Origin: Warburgia ugandensis
Lineage: Eukaryota > Streptophyta > Magnoliopsida > Canellales > Canellaceae
NCBI GenBank assembly: GCA_035236585.1
Contig: CP141127.1
Coordinates: 49,614,001 to 49,678,000 of the forward strand
Direction: 5' to 3'
DNA length: 64,000 nucleotides
The notes beneath the pieces are model-generated. The model worked only from the letters and a program-made list of their open reading frames with translations, did no database searches and was not told the origin of the DNA. How positions within the stretch are numbered: the stretch's first letter is position 1; each line of letters starts with the position of its first letter. The position numbers and the translations under genes are program-made. Positions 49,519 to 62,658 of this stretch are shown piece by piece.

Positions 49519-51377
49519 CATGGGTAACTAACTGGGGGACTTTTATGCAAAATGAAATACTTTTCACCCCCCACAACTAGCATTTTGCTAGTACAGAGCA
49601 AAACATGCAAAAAATCATTTTACAAATACAAATTGTCACTTTCACAGGTACTCATGATTGCATTTAGCAAGTAGTTAGCCCTTAAACCCCTAGGTGACCC
49701 CTAGTGGATGAGCTAGACCTCGTGAGGGTTTGCAATGAATATACCCACAAAATTACCTAAGGTTGAGTCTCCTATTTTATCTCAAAGAATCCTCATTTAT
49801 TAACACTCAACTAGTTTTTCACAACTTAATGGAAAGGATTGACAATTTTATAAATCATACACATACTAAAGACATCTCATTCTAGTTATTTCTTAGAGTG
49901 CATGTGTATTCACCACATAAGTCATGACTTCTGATTGGATATGCTTAAATTCTATTGGAAATATGTCTTGACCTCAAATCCTCACAGGCATACTCTAAAA
50001 AATAAAGCTCTCAAATAAGGGTTTAAACATATTTCTCTTATTATGTGACTAGATCCAACAAGGTGAGTGTTTCACATAAATTTTTAAATGCTGACAAGAC
50101 AAAGGAAAATGATCCCTAAGAGTGGATGTCATTACCAAGAATAGTAGGGGTATTTCACCTAAGTTCCTTCTTTTTATCTTCACTTTAAAGCTTGTTCCAC
50201 CTCAAATCAATAGGTCTTTAGATGGGATGAAACGTAGGCTTGGGTAGGGTTTTGAAAAGAAGGGTATAAGTATTTCAAAGGTTCAAAATTAAGTATAGGC
50301 CTTCAATGAATATTTGATAGGTTACTTTTGATTAGATTGAAGTGAATTTCTTCTGTATTCTTGCCTTTCACTTTTTCTCTTCTTTTTCTAATACTTCTTG
50401 TCACGTTTCTTTTTCTTTTGGATTTTTTAGAAGAAAGACTGCTAATTTTCACACTTCTTTGACTTTTTATCCCCTTTTGAATTTTCTACTAACTCTACTC
50501 ATTTTAAAATAAGTAATGGTTATTTATTTTTACTGATTTTTCTAGGTTAAGGTGAGTGAGGTTAAGAAAAAAGCTTAATAATAGGCTCAAAGGGCTAACT
50601 AGTGGTATGAAATATACTAGGTAGGCTTTATGTCTCTGGGCTAAACAAAGATGGCCTATATCATTTCCTAGGTTTCCTAAAGCCTACTAGATTTAATAAA
50701 TTTTCTTGAAATTAGATCTATTATTCCTATTTATTCTTAATAGTTAACTAAAATAAGGATAAAAAAAATCACACTAAGTTATGTACACTAAAGAAACTAT
50801 GAAATTACTTATAACTCTCTTGAAAGAAGGTAGTCTATAAACTCATTGGGTTATAGGTCTCCACTGATTTCTCTTAGGGTTTCTAAGTCATACCTCTCTA
50901 TTAGTCTTGACTATGTGTTGTGTGTAAGTATTTTTCAAGAATTAACTTTCATAAAATGCTTCAAGACATGAATAATATGCAAGACTGGTCAAATGTCTTC
51001 CCATTAAGAGGGGAAAATAATAGAATTACTAAAGTCTGAACATCTAATTCTCATCATTGTAAGGGAACTCTTTCAAAAATGTTTTTTTTTTTTTTAAGAA
51101 CTCAAAAATTCAAAATGTTTGAAACATTATCCCAAATGTTTGAAAATATAGGATCCTATATGATAATGGAAAGATGTAGAAGATGGAGATTTTAAGAAAA
51201 AACATCTAGATTGCCTCCTAGGGAGTGCGAAGTTTTACATCTTCAGCCATACATACTGATGAGTGTAATAATGGTAATCTGCAAGGGTTCCCAAAAAAGT
51301 CTAAGGTGGGTCATGATAATTAGGTGCCACTACAAGTGTTTCATCAATCTCGAGGCCAGGAATTTCTAGAAAAGGTT

Positions 51378-52330
51378 TTAACCTCTAACATTAACATTTT
51401 GGATCTCCCCATCCTTCTCAATTTTGATAGCCCCATGAGGATAGAAGATGTGCACTATGTAAGGTCCAGTCCATCTAGATATGAGTTTTCCTAGGAAGAG
51501 ATGCAATCTAGAGTTATGTAATAAGACCTTTTGTCTAAATGTGATGAATTTTCTTAAGATTCGGTGATCATGTGTAACCTTCATCTGGTCATTGTATAAT
51601 CATGCAGAGTCATATGCCTCTTTCCTCAATTCTTCCAACTCATTGAGTTGGAATTTTTTGGTGGGTCCTAATAGAATCTAAGTTGAAATTGAGCTTCTAA
51701 ATAGCCCAATATGCCTTATGCTCTAACTCTATTGGTAACTGGTAGACCTTACCAGAGACCATGCAGAAGGGTGACATTTCAATATGTGTTTTATATGCTA
51801 TACCATTAGCCCACAAAGCTTCATTAAGTCTCATAAACTAGTCTTTCATACTTGGATTGATTGTCTACTCTAGAATCTACTTGATCTCCTTATTGGGTAC
51901 CTCTACTTGACCACTAGTCTGAGGGTGGTAAGGGGTGGCTATCCTATGGTTGACACTATACTTTTTCATTAAATTTTCAAATACTTTATTACAAAAGTGT
52001 TTTCTCCCATCACTTATTATGGCTCTTAGAGTACCAAACCTTGCAAAGATATATTCTTTTAAGAATTTTACCACAACTTTGTGGTCATTGGCTTTGAAGG
52101 GTATAGCCTCCACCACTTGGACATGTAGTCCACTTCCTCTAGGATGTAAAGATTTCCAAAAGAATTAGGAAAGGGTCCCATGAAATCTATGCCCTAAACA
52201 TCAAATGGTTCTACAATGAGGATTGGGTTTAAGGGCATCATATGTCTCCTTCCTAGACTAACTAATCTTTGACAACTTACACATGTTGTGCAGTAAGCAT
52301 GTGCATCCTTAAATATAGTAGGGCAATAAA
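51378..52330 (-). pseudogene. Athila integrase, broken
   Basis: The core has FGTLRAIISDGRKHF and ATPYHPQTSGQVEV in the usual order. It is preceded by a zinc-binding-type segment with a paired-Cys region and a 'GIDFMGPF'-like stretch (~52160-52310), and followed by the C-terminal module QKVLLHNSRLHLFLGKL with RWTGPYIV. Broken in several places. Confidence 0.9.
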
Positions 52331-52447
52331 AACCACACTACAAAATTTTTGCAGCTGTCTTTCTCAAGCTAAAATGGCCCTCACATGCATGATCATGACA
52401 AAAGGAGATGATTTGATTGTGTTCACTATTTGTTATTCATCTCCTAA

Positions 52448-53089
52448 TCACTTGATAGGGATAGTAATTGAATAAGTACGGGTCGTCCCAAGTAAAATAT
52501 CTAACCTTGGTAAAAAATCTCCTTTTATCTTGTTTAGTCCAATGATTAGGCATTTGTCCTGTAACAAGATAATTAACAATATCACCATACAAGGAAATTG
52601 GGAAATATGCAATAAATGTTCATCCAAAAAGGATTTAGTTATAGGCATGTGATCGCTAGTATGCTCCACCACTAATCTGGATAAGTGATCTGCCACAACA
52701 TTTTTCTAACCTTTCTTGTCCCAAATTTCTAAGTCAAATTCTCATAGCAATAATATCCAATGGATCAACCTAGGTTTTACATCCTTTTTAGAAAGGAGGT
52801 ACTTTAAAGCTGTTGAATTCGACTATAATATAACTTTAGACCCTAACAAGCAAGATCTAAACTTATCCAGAGCAAACACTACAACTAACAACCCTTTCTC
52901 AATGGTTGAATAATTGAGTTGGCCATTATTTAGTGTTTTACTTATGTAACATATTACATGGGGAAGTTTATCAATGCGCTGCTCCAAAATAGCTCCAATG
53001 GCATAATCTAACTCATCACACATTATCACAAACGATGTGTTCTAATTTGGTGGTTGAATAATAGGTATAGAAGTCAACTTGGCCTTGTG
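52448..53089 (-). pseudogene. Athila RNase H region, broken
   Basis: Shows a CDELDYAIGAILEQR start, HVICYISKTLN and VVVFALDKFRSCLLGSKV, the usual Ty3/gypsy RNase H order, then ADHLSRL toward the integrase (52690). Confidence 0.9.
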
Positions 53090-54010
53090 TCACTCAAAAG
53101 CTTTCTTAAACTCCTCATCAAAGTAAAAAATGGTTTCCTTTGTAAGTAAATTACAGAGGGGCTTCGCAATTTTGCTAAAATCCTTGATGAATCGTCTATA
53201 AAAGCTAGCATGTCTTAGAAAGGAGCGAATTTCTTTCATCGTCTTTAGTGGAGGAAAGTTGGCTAATAAATCCACTTTTGGCTTATTGACTTCTATCCTA
53301 TTTGGTGATGTTATGTGGCCTAAAACTATCCCACTTTGTACCTTAAAATGGCACTTTTCCCAATTTAAAGCAAGACTTTTCTCCTGACACCTTGCAAGAA
53401 CTAACTTTAAGTGGTGCCGATACTCATCAAATGATGACCCAAATATTGAGAAATCATCCATAAACACCTCAGAAACCTTTCTACCATATCAAAGAAAATC
53501 CTTACCATATAACTTTGAAATGTAATTGGTGCATCACAAAGCCCAAAAGGCATACATCGGTAAGTGAAGGTTCCAAAAAGGCAAGTGAAGGTCTTCTTCT
53601 GATCCTTTGATACTATAGGAATATGGTTGTCACTGGGATATCCATTTAGAAAACAATAATAAATATGTCTGGCCAACCTCTCTTGCATTTGGTCGATAAA
53701 AGGTAGAGGAAAGATAATCTTTCCTCCTGATTGTGTTCAATTTACAATAATCAATACAAACTCTCCACTCGGTGGCCATGTGGGTGGTTACTAATTCATT
53801 CTCCTCATTTTTTACTATTGTGACCTCAGATTTCTTGGGTACAACCTGAACAGGGCTGACCCAAGTGTTGTTAGAGATAAGGTATATTACACCAACATCT
53901 AAAAGCTTTACAACTTCATCTCTAACCACGTCCTTTATGTGGGGAATAAGTTGTCTTTGAGCTTCCCTAGAAGGCTTTGCATTTTCTTCTAAGTGTCTCC
54001 TATGCATGTA
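53090..54010 (-). pseudogene. Athila reverse transcriptase, broken
   Basis: From the N-terminal HRRHLEENAKPSREAQRQL, through VSPVQVVPKK and WRVCIDYCKLN, to MPFGLCDAP, the catalytic FMDDFSIFG and NWEKCHFKVQSGIVLGH, to FYRRFIKDFSKIAKPL. The order and spacing are normal for Athila, but in separate open pieces. Confidence 0.93.
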
Positions 54011-54392
54011 TACTATTAAACTAATCCCTTTTATGTTTGCTAGTCTACCCTAGAGCATTTTTATGTTCCTTAAGGACATTTAAAAGTTGACCCTCCTATT
54101 CATTATCTAAATCTAATGCTGTGATAAATTATCACAGGTAAGGTTTCATTTGGGCTTAGGTATGAATATTTCAAGTTGTCAAGCAAGGGTTTTAAGTTTA
54201 GAGATAGTGGTTGCTCTATCAAGGGTATGGGGACAGATTCAGAAAGTGGAGTGGTTTCACATAAGGACCCCACTTAGAGGTATCCATGATTGGAGCAGCC
54301 TCTAGAAGGTTGTCTATCTCCTTAATATGCTTGTCTAGATCAAATTATCCATTAAAGTGCATGAGACAAGCCTCCAGTGGATCAGAGATGGA

Positions 54393-54800
54393 TTATGGTG
54401 GATGAATGTCATTAATTAAACCCTCGATCAAATTGGCATCGCAAGAATCATTGAGGTCTAAATGTTGTTGATCAGTGTTAAAGACATTTAGCTTAACTTT
54501 CATGTTGTCGAATGATAATTTCATTACACCATTCCTACAATTAATAAGGGCATTGGACATTGTTAAGAATGGACATCCGAGGATGACCAAAATCTGATTA
54601 TCAGGATTAGATACAGGTTGGGTGTCCAGTACAATAAAATCAACTGGGTAATAAAATTGGTCCACCTATAGCAATACATTTTCAACCAAACCATGGGGTA
54701 TCTAGATAAATCCATCAGTTAATTGTAGCATGGTAATGGTTGGTTTAACTCACCGAGTCTTAGTTGCTCACTCACCCATAGGTCAAGTAATGCCCTATCT
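54393..54800 (-). pseudogene. Athila protease region, broken
   Basis: Contains DFIVLDTQPVSNPDNQILV, then ILGCPFLTMSNALINCRNG, the downstream half of the retroviral-type aspartic protease. The segment 54011-54392, between protease and RT, is low-similarity linker. Confidence 0.8.
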
Positions 54801-54808
54801 ATGACATA

Positions 54809-56377
54809 TTATACAATAATGCAGGAAATGGTAGGATACTGTGGGTCTTTAAACTTTGGTGGGGTCTTGTGTTGAATCAAAGAGCTTACTTGCTTTGTGA
54901 GGAAAGCTTTCATTTGTACATTTAGCTTTCTTTTTCTTGTGTATAGCTCTTTTAAGAATTTGGCATAGGCAAGAATGTCTTTAATTGCATTGAGCAATGA
55001 AATATTGATTTGGACATGTTTAAATACATCCATAAGTTCATTGAAGTTTGTTTCATTCCTAGCCTTGTTCAGTAGCTGAGAAAATGGGGCTTTAGGCATA
55101 TAGGGTGCCTCCATTATAGGTTCTACAAGGGTTTTCAAACTTTTCCTCGTCTCCTATGTTTTGGTTGCCTCCTTTTCCTCTGCAATTTCCTTAGCCTGCC
55201 CTGCTTTGTTATTGATGTAATTACTGCTCTTAAGGGTGGTTATAGAATCAACATACTCATGAGGGTTCTGACTTTGTGAACTTGACCCCATCTCAAATTG
55301 ACCCTTAAAGTTAGGAATGGGTTGACTAGGGAATTGACCCTTTCCTCCATTCTGTAGTTGAGCATAAATTGGCTAACATGCATCTCTAGCTTGGTTATAT
55401 CTTGAGAATTGATATTCTGGAATTGGTTCAGAGACCTTTTTGTTTCTTCATTTTATTTTTCAAACATGCTCTAAATCCTATCCTCTAAAGATGGTTTCTT
55501 TGGTTGTGAAGGTTGTTGGAAGGCAGGTGGCTACTGAAGAACTATAGCTTTATGAGGAAAGTTTTGGGTAGGGGGATCACAAATGGTCCCCCTTATTAAT
55601 TATTCTTTGACCAGGAAAAGTTGGGATGTCTAGACCATCCAAGTTTGTAGGTCTCAAAATACGAGTTGTTGCTAGGTTGGTGATGTGCATTCAATGCATT
55701 CGCTTGGTCAATAAGATAGTGGTTCATCAGTCTATTTGATGAACAAGACATGGTGATGTGGGTTGAGCAGAACAGAGAGCACAAACCTCTTGTGGAGGTT
55801 TAAGGGATGTGGCAACCATAAAGGATTGAACATAGTTACAAGCTTCTCAGCTCTACCATCATATTTATCCCTTTTTGTTAGTACATAGTCGAGTTTATGG
55901 GATATATCAGTATGCACTCCTATCTCATAGAGTACACCTCTCTTTGTGGGCTGATTGCTTCTCTCTCTTCTATTTAAATAATCCCATTGTTGGGAATTAT
56001 CAGCATGTGTCTGAAAGAACTCCTAAGCCTCACTCTCATCTTTTAACATGAAGGTCCCTCCACTCACTACATCTACCATTTGTTTATTTTAATGCATCAA
56101 TGCCTCATAGAAGTATTGAACTTGCTATCATTTTTTGAATTCATGACTTGGGTATTTCTGCAATAGTTCATTCCACCGTTCCCAACATTCATAATGTTGT
56201 TCATCATCCCTTTGTTGGAAATTGATAATTTCATGACAAAGGGCATTGGTTTTATGAATGGGGAAGAACTTATTAGAAAACTTACTAGACAATTGGTTCG
56301 ATGTGTTGATGGAACCTACCTCCAAGGAATTAAGCCATGATTTAACCTTATCCTTGAGTGAGAACAGGAATAGCCTA
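54809..56377 (-). pseudogene. Athila gag, broken and cut by an insertion
   Basis: The conserved capsid part (56377-56130) has LFSLKDKVKSWLNSL, then NFQQRDDEQHYECWERWNEL and LLQKYPSHEF. A later spacer and linker segment (55140-54809) includes a coiled, Lys-rich stretch with YAKFLKELYTRKRKL. The N-terminal part is missing from this side because the 56378 element sits in the frame. Confidence 0.85.
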
Positions 56378-56756
56378 TGTGACGACCTAGGTTTTTGTAA
56401 CACATTTTGTAATACATTTTTCAAAGGCAGAGCCCTTAGTAGTAAAAAAATTTAGCAAACAAATGCAGTAGAAATTCTTTTCTTTTAAATCAATTTGTAA
56501 CACAACTCAAGACTCACCTCAACATACATAATACACAAATATTTTTGTATCAAAATAAAATTTTATTGAATACCAAGAATCATCCACCAGTTCACTTTAC
56601 ACAGCCCCTATATTACAATTACAATCCATTGTCCAAATACAATCCAAATACAAAGTACATAATCTAGTTTCACAATCTTCAAAGAAGATACCCTGATCAA
56701 TTTGGTAGCATTTGGGCTCTTCAAGCTATACGTCCTCAAGTCTCCTTCCTTGTATC

Positions 56757-56794
56757 TGAGATATTATAATCATTCAAACATTTACAATATCTCA
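56757..56794. other. Hairpin in LTR (13-bp stem with one mismatch)
   Basis: Arms are TGAGATATTATAA (56757-56769) and TTACAATATCTCA (56782-56794). The hairpin is ~380 bp from the LTR terminus, the same distance as in the 33002 copy. Confidence 0.75.
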
Positions 56795-59700
56795 ACAAGC
56801 TATGCTTCGTAGGGGATACAAGAATATAATACTTCATTAATACAAAAATATGATATCTCATTCATCATTCTATCATGTTTACCCATTCATGGACCATCTC
56901 ATCATAGAGTACATACATCATTTATATAGTATAAGGTAAACTCGTTAAAATAGTGAAAATACTAAAAAAATTTCCTTCCCTTGGCTATACTCCCACTTAG
57001 GAGATCAATATTCAGCCAAATCTCATATGGGGATTTTCTCTCCAAGAACTCATGTATTTCATCATACTTGGCATCTCATCATGCTATGGCATTTCACTAT
57101 GCCTATCATATGTGCATCATCATGCAAAATCATCAAGGATTACTATGCCACAATCTAAATCCATATAGTGCACTCGGATAATAGCATAATAATCCACTGA
57201 TACCAACTGTGGAAATGACAAAATCCTTGTCAGCATGGGCGAGAACCATGGGTGTCACAGTGGTGGCCTTCTTATGATTGCCCCACCCAACTTTTAGCCT
57301 CTCTTTGGGCATGGTATCCATTATATCATACATTTTAAGAAGTGGGTGGCCAAACCCTTATAACTTACCTAGCATAGCATCCCCAGACTTAGGCCTACGT
57401 AAAACAAAATCACAAGCCACCACGCTTGTATGTAAAATACATTGTACATATCAGATGATGTGTCTGTTCAACTAAGACTGGAATATTTTCTATGCCCTAT
57501 TCTTAGGACTTCCTTAGTCCACACATGTCACTAATTTCTCATCATTTGATTGGATCATTAGATTGGATTAGTTGGATGGATCATGGGGTTGGATCATTTG
57601 CTTGGATCATTATTGTTCTAAGGTACCACAGGTATACTTATATCATGAAGGTCTACAATTCCAGATAGAAGATCATGTATACACACACACATGAATCTTT
57701 AATACATACGTATACTTATATCATGAAGGTCTATAATTCTAGATAGAAGATCACATATATATACACACATGGATCTTTAATACATTCTTTTACATCCACC
57801 TACCTCAAAGTGGTATTCACTCCATATTGTCTATCATGGTCTTGATTCATATATCTCAAAGTGATATTCACTCCATATTGTCCATCATGGTCTTGATTCA
57901 TACATCTGTCAAACCATACGTATAACGTTATTCCTTTATACAAGTATTCTTTCTACATGTATTTGGGTTATCCTATGAAGGATGCCCTAATTTTCCTTGA
58001 ATCATATATGATTAAGGTTTCAAACTTTCTAAGCTAACAAATCTATACTACAAGTAAAATCACACAACAATAATATACTCTACATTGTATTTCTTTTCTT
58101 TTATTGTTTTTGATCATTCAAGATCTCTCTTGGATCTTGCCAAATCATCCTTATCTTACTTACAAATTTTATTAAGATTAGATAATTTACTAACCTTTTA
58201 TGCTCTTATTATTATTTCTCAACCAGTTAGTGTTTTACTAGATTGAGGGTAACTTATTCATTCTTAATTCTATACAACTCCTCTTATTTCCAATTGACCA
58301 AGGTTTACCAGTTACATGCCATTCCCAACACGGTTAATTCAATCATCATGTAAGGAGGCATTTAGACCTTAACAAACATCAATAGAAAGTGGAGGGACAG
58401 CGAGGCTCATTACAAACCCCCTTAACCATGATGAATAACATGAAATGGGATAGCCTTAGCTCATCCTTCAATAAGGTCCTATGAGCTTATGGAGGTTTAT
58501 TATGCTCCTAAGTTGGGCCAAAGAAATGGAAAGTCTACCCCTTATATTGTCCTACTAACTATAGCCCTTACTATGATTATACTTCATGATGTATATGTAT
58601 TTAGTGAAGTCCATCTATGTGTGATCAATTACCTCTTTTAAGGTATTTTCCATAATTCTATGATTAAAAGAAATTACACCAATAATTCTAAGAAATTTAA
58701 AGACAATCATGCTAAAATTGAAAGTATTGACCTCAATTTAAAATTTCTATTTAAAAGAAATTAACTAATAATATTACAACATCTTATTCTAGGAAATTAA
58801 AGAAAATTACACTAAAATTGGAAAATAGACATGGATCATAATTAAATCAAATTTATTGTAAAAGACAATTAATTAAGTATGTGATCAAGCTGTCCTTATG
58901 ATCCAACCATACAATTTGTCCATCTTTTAGATCTAGGGTTGATATTCCATTAAGAATGCAACCCTTGATCCTTTATGCCACTATTTGATCCAACATCATA
59001 ATAACATGATCCTAACCTTAGATCATTCAATTTATAAGTCCAATTGGCCTAATCTTTCTTGATTCATCTGATCAAGGAGATCCATTGAGATTTTCATGAT
59101 CATTTTCTCATTTAAGGGCCTACACCTTGATTTATTTCATATCAATCCAATCCAACCATCCCCATGCTATTTTATCATCATTAGATCCTTAGTAGATCTA
59201 GATTTTCAATTCTGATCACCCTAGATCTATTTGATCAAGGGTGTAAGTAGGAGTATTTTTAATTAACAGAAAGTTTTTATGCTAAAAATCTTATTTTTAT
59301 GGGTTCAATATCTTATAAAAGTAATAAGGAATCTATAAAAACTTTTAGATTAAAAATTAGAGCTAAAGTGAGCTCTCAATTGAAGAAACAAGATTTCAGT
59401 ACATAAATATATAGTTCTAATTTGATCTGCTTATTAGAATGTGGCAAGATTATCTGGGGCATAACTAAACAATCTCAGAACATGGTGAAACGATCTGAGT
59501 GGGGTCAAGCTCAGATCAACGCTTGATCTCAAAGATTGGTTGAGACGGTTTGATCTGGACTATCGGATCAACCCTTCTCCAAATCTCCCAAATCTGAGAC
59601 ATCCGGGCCACCATTTCTTACCCTTGGATTTTTGGGTGTCCTGGATCCATCTATCAGATTAGATTTACATTTTAAGATCATCTTAGGCATGATCTATGGT

Positions 59701-60266
59701 TGTTATAATGGATTTTAGCAATTATCTCACATAAATACAATTAGAAACATAGATCTCATGATTCCAATATATTTTACATAACATAAGGAATGCATTAGTG
59801 TTTTTAGATCTAAAATTAGAGCTAATGAGCTCTTAATTGAAGAAACAAAATTTTAGTTCAATAGATGGACAGTTGAGATCATTCCAATAGAAAATGACAA
59901 AAATGAAAGTGACCTGCACCTGTGACTACCTTTTACAGGTGGTCTGAGCGAGGTGACCGACTATGGGTGAGACAGTCCAGATCTAGACTGTCGGATCACC
60001 CATCGCCAGATCGCTTCCATTGGTGAAAACCAATGGCTCATATTTCATCTCCTAGTGTTTTGGGCTCCAGGAATCCATCCAACAACTCAGAAGTTGCATC
60101 TGAGTCGGTCATGGAGGGGGATCTAGACCCTGCTACTAGATCCATCGTTCTCAATGGATCAACAACTAGGGAGGTCACCTAAAGGCTAGAGATCAACATT
60201 ATAGTGCCGAAATGATCAGAGGAGGGGGTTTAGGCTTACCTAGGCTGGTTCGGTGAAGAGAAGTTT

Positions 60267-60270
<4 letters not shown>

Positions 60271-60338
<68 letters not shown>
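60271..60338. repeat. (GA)n microsatellite, ~68 bp, inside the LTR
   Basis: Uninterrupted GA. The Leu-Ser frame on the other strand is not a gene. Confidence 0.97.
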
Positions 60339-60342
<4 letters not shown>

Positions 60343-60677
60343 ACCAAGATATCCTACTTTGCCAAAAATGCATATAGTTCAAAAATATACCGGTGACATT
60401 GTTGGAGATGGTCTGGGAACATGGGGGAAACGTAGATCCCCCTGTTTTGAAGTGATTCAATGGTTAAGGATTATGATTCATAAGTTGGATTTGTCAGAAT
60501 AATCTATAAAATCTACTGGAGATAGTACTAGTTTGATGTTCCATTTTGGTTTTGGATTTACCGATGATTTAGACATTGGATCACCATGGAACTAAAGGGC
60601 TTTTGTAGATCATGCCTACTCGAACACATCTGACGGTAAAGATTAAAAATTAATGACTGGAATTGGATGGCTAATAA

Positions 60678-61991
60678 GATTTATCTCCTTACTATATTTC
60701 TTAAATCTTTCAATATCACCAAATCTATCATATAAGTGGAATCAATATCTTTATTTATATATAGCTCTTTATTTTCCATGATCAATAAGATGTACTCCTC
60801 TTTATGATAATCAATAACTATATTTTCCCAAATCATCATATCAATATTTCTCTTTGTTCTTATTTTCCATGATCATTTCACTATCCATGTCAAATGTACT
60901 TCTCTTTACTATAGTTCCAAAATTAGTTTCAATATCACAAAAGTTATCATATCAATATCCCTCTAATTCTTGATAATCCTTTTGTGCCAATTTCCACCAT
61001 TGATTTATCATACCAATATAATTTCTAAATTAGTGATTTCATATTTGTTGTACCATATGTATGGACTATAATTTCTTTGTTAACAATATATTTTAATTAT
61101 CTTTCTTAATAAGTTTGGGATTATATTTTTTTTTCCAACATATCTAACTTTCTCCTTTCCTATCATTTAATTTTAAAGATCACTTCTTCATGCTCTAAAA
61201 TTTTATCATCTCTTTATTAAACCATTTTCCTTTACTAATTTTCGATAGAAAATACTTACTTATCTCCTTATTCATCTTTATTTAAAACTATTCTCATTTT
61301 CAAAATTTGAAATTTCTCACTTATCTCCTTGAATTCCTTTCAAGTAATATCATCTCTATTTTGATGATTAAATTCATTTATAGATCGCCATAATACTATA
61401 TATGTAGCAATTGTAACTCTTACATTTATATTTATTATTATCAATTTCAAATTTTGTAATAATTCTAAGGTTTCATCTTTAGTATCTATTGCTTCTTCAA
61501 ATTATACTTCACCTTTCCTATAAAGGTTGAAGTTTTTCCTCCTACACCATTTCCAATTTACCACTTCTTTCTCTTAATCTCGTTTATTTCACTTAATAGT
61601 GGTTATATTTGTACTAATATTGGTGTATTTTATTTCTACATATATATGTTTACTTAAGACTTCAGGTTAGACCTGAATATCATACATTACATCTTTATGT
61701 ATTATTGATTTCTATAACTTATTAGTCCCTCTATTGGGATTCTTACTTACTAAGTAGTATTCCTAGTCCTTTCACTAAGTAATATCTACTTGTACTATAC
61801 TATTCCATCATGAGTCAATTACATTAACTAATGAGTCAACTCCTTTTATACTCATTCTTAACTGCTGAGTCAACTCTTTTTATATTCATTCTCAACTAAG
61901 ACTTGCTATTTCTCATCTTCAACTTGGACTGTCATAATTATATTGGACATAAGGGACTGCAAATGACTAGATGAAAGGCTCTTATACCAAC
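60678..61991 (-). mobile_element. Interior of the second non-coding LTR element
   Basis: About 1.3 kb, T-rich on the plus strand, with many 'atcatcattt/tttcc' motifs and no open frame of note. It ends at the primer site GTTGGTATAAGAGC (minus strand, 61978-61991), a variant of the Met-tRNA site. Confidence 0.65.
61978..61991 (-). other. Primer binding site, Met-tRNA-like variant
   Basis: The minus strand reads GTTGGTATAAGAGC, one change from the exact site at 23478-23491. Confidence 0.75.
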
Positions 61992-62365
61992 TGTGACGAC
62001 CTGGATTTTTGTAACATATTTTGTAATACATTTTTCAAAGGTAGGGCCCTCAGGAGTAAAAAATTTTCACAAACAATGCAGCGGAAATTCTTTTCTTTTA
62101 AATCAATTTGTAACACAACCCAAGTCTCACCTAAACATACATAATACGCATACATATTTTTGTATCAAAATAAATTTTTTATTGAATATCAGGAATCATC
62201 CAGTCATTCACTTTACATAGCCCTTGCATTACAATTACAATCCATTGTCCAAATACAATCCAAATACAAAGTACATAGTCTGGTTTCACAATCTTCAAAG
62301 AAGATACCCTCATCAGTTTGGTAGCGTCTGGGCTCTTCAAGCTATACGTCCTCAAGTCTCCTTCT

Positions 62366-62658
62366 GTAATGACCCCAATTTTTAGCTGGTGTTAGAGGCA
62401 AAATAAGCTAACTTGAGATGACATGAGATAAGACCTTGAGTGAGATTATTTAAGTTGGATAAAGATGACTTAAATCCGGCATGAGATAAAACGGATGTGA
62501 CTAAAAGTATCACTTAAGTTAGAGTAACATGAGTTGAAAGAGATAGTTGAGATGACATGATATAAAAGTAAAATACAAGGTGTTGTTGAGTTGAATAAAT
62601 GATTCTCTTTACTGAGGCTAGGGATGAGATGAGATTTCTTGAGATGGAGGTGATATGC
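62366..62658. mobile_element. Short inserted fragment with LTR-like start and a repeated motif
   Basis: Begins 'tgtaatgaccccaattttta', like the LTR that starts at 62659, but then differs completely. It has four imperfect copies of a 'gagatgacatgagataa' motif. It interrupts the right LTR of the 56378 element exactly where the 'cttgtatctgagat' hairpin should begin. It may be the start of another LTR family, itself cut by the 62659 insertion. Confidence 0.45.

Larger units (their letters stand above)
49519..56377 (-). mobile_element. Internal region of an Athila-lineage Ty3/gypsy element (fossil, broken)
   Basis: Reading leftward, the element has gag, protease, RT, RNase H, integrase and a ~1.9-kb non-coding 3' tail, then polypurine tract and LTR. 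Motif wording throughout (VSPVQVVPKK, FMDDFSIFG, PYHPQTSGQVEV) is that of the plant Athila lineage. The coding part is interrupted many times, roughly ten or more breaks, so it is inactive and old. An env-like frame is not recognisable. The gag end is cut by another LTR element at 56378, so the 5' LTR is not in the window unless hidden beyond 62 kb. Confidence 0.92.
56373..62365 (-). mobile_element. Second non-coding LTR element, inserted in Athila gag
   Basis: Left LTR starts 'tgtgacgacctaggttttt' at 56378, and the right LTR starts 'tgtgacgacctggattttt' at 61992 next to a primer site (61978-61991). The left LTR seems to end near 60677, where a polypyrimidine/'atttcttaa' stretch matches the polypurine-adjacent motif of the other families. 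That gives an LTR of ~4.3 kb and an interior of only ~1.3 kb without coding sequence, a LARD-like layout. The first ~370 bp of the two LTRs are alike (about nine in ten positions by eye), so this element is older than the 8.5-kb one. GCCTA precedes the left LTR as the probable target copy. The right LTR is interrupted at 62366. Confidence 0.75.

Noticed and set aside
51378-56377. Possibility that the pol-like frames are a domesticated host gene
   Set aside because: Many breaks, normal Athila domain order, a polypurine tract and an LTR point to a dead retroelement rather than a retained gene.
60236-60460. Leu-Ser repeat frame
   Set aside because: Translation of the GA tract on the opposite strand.
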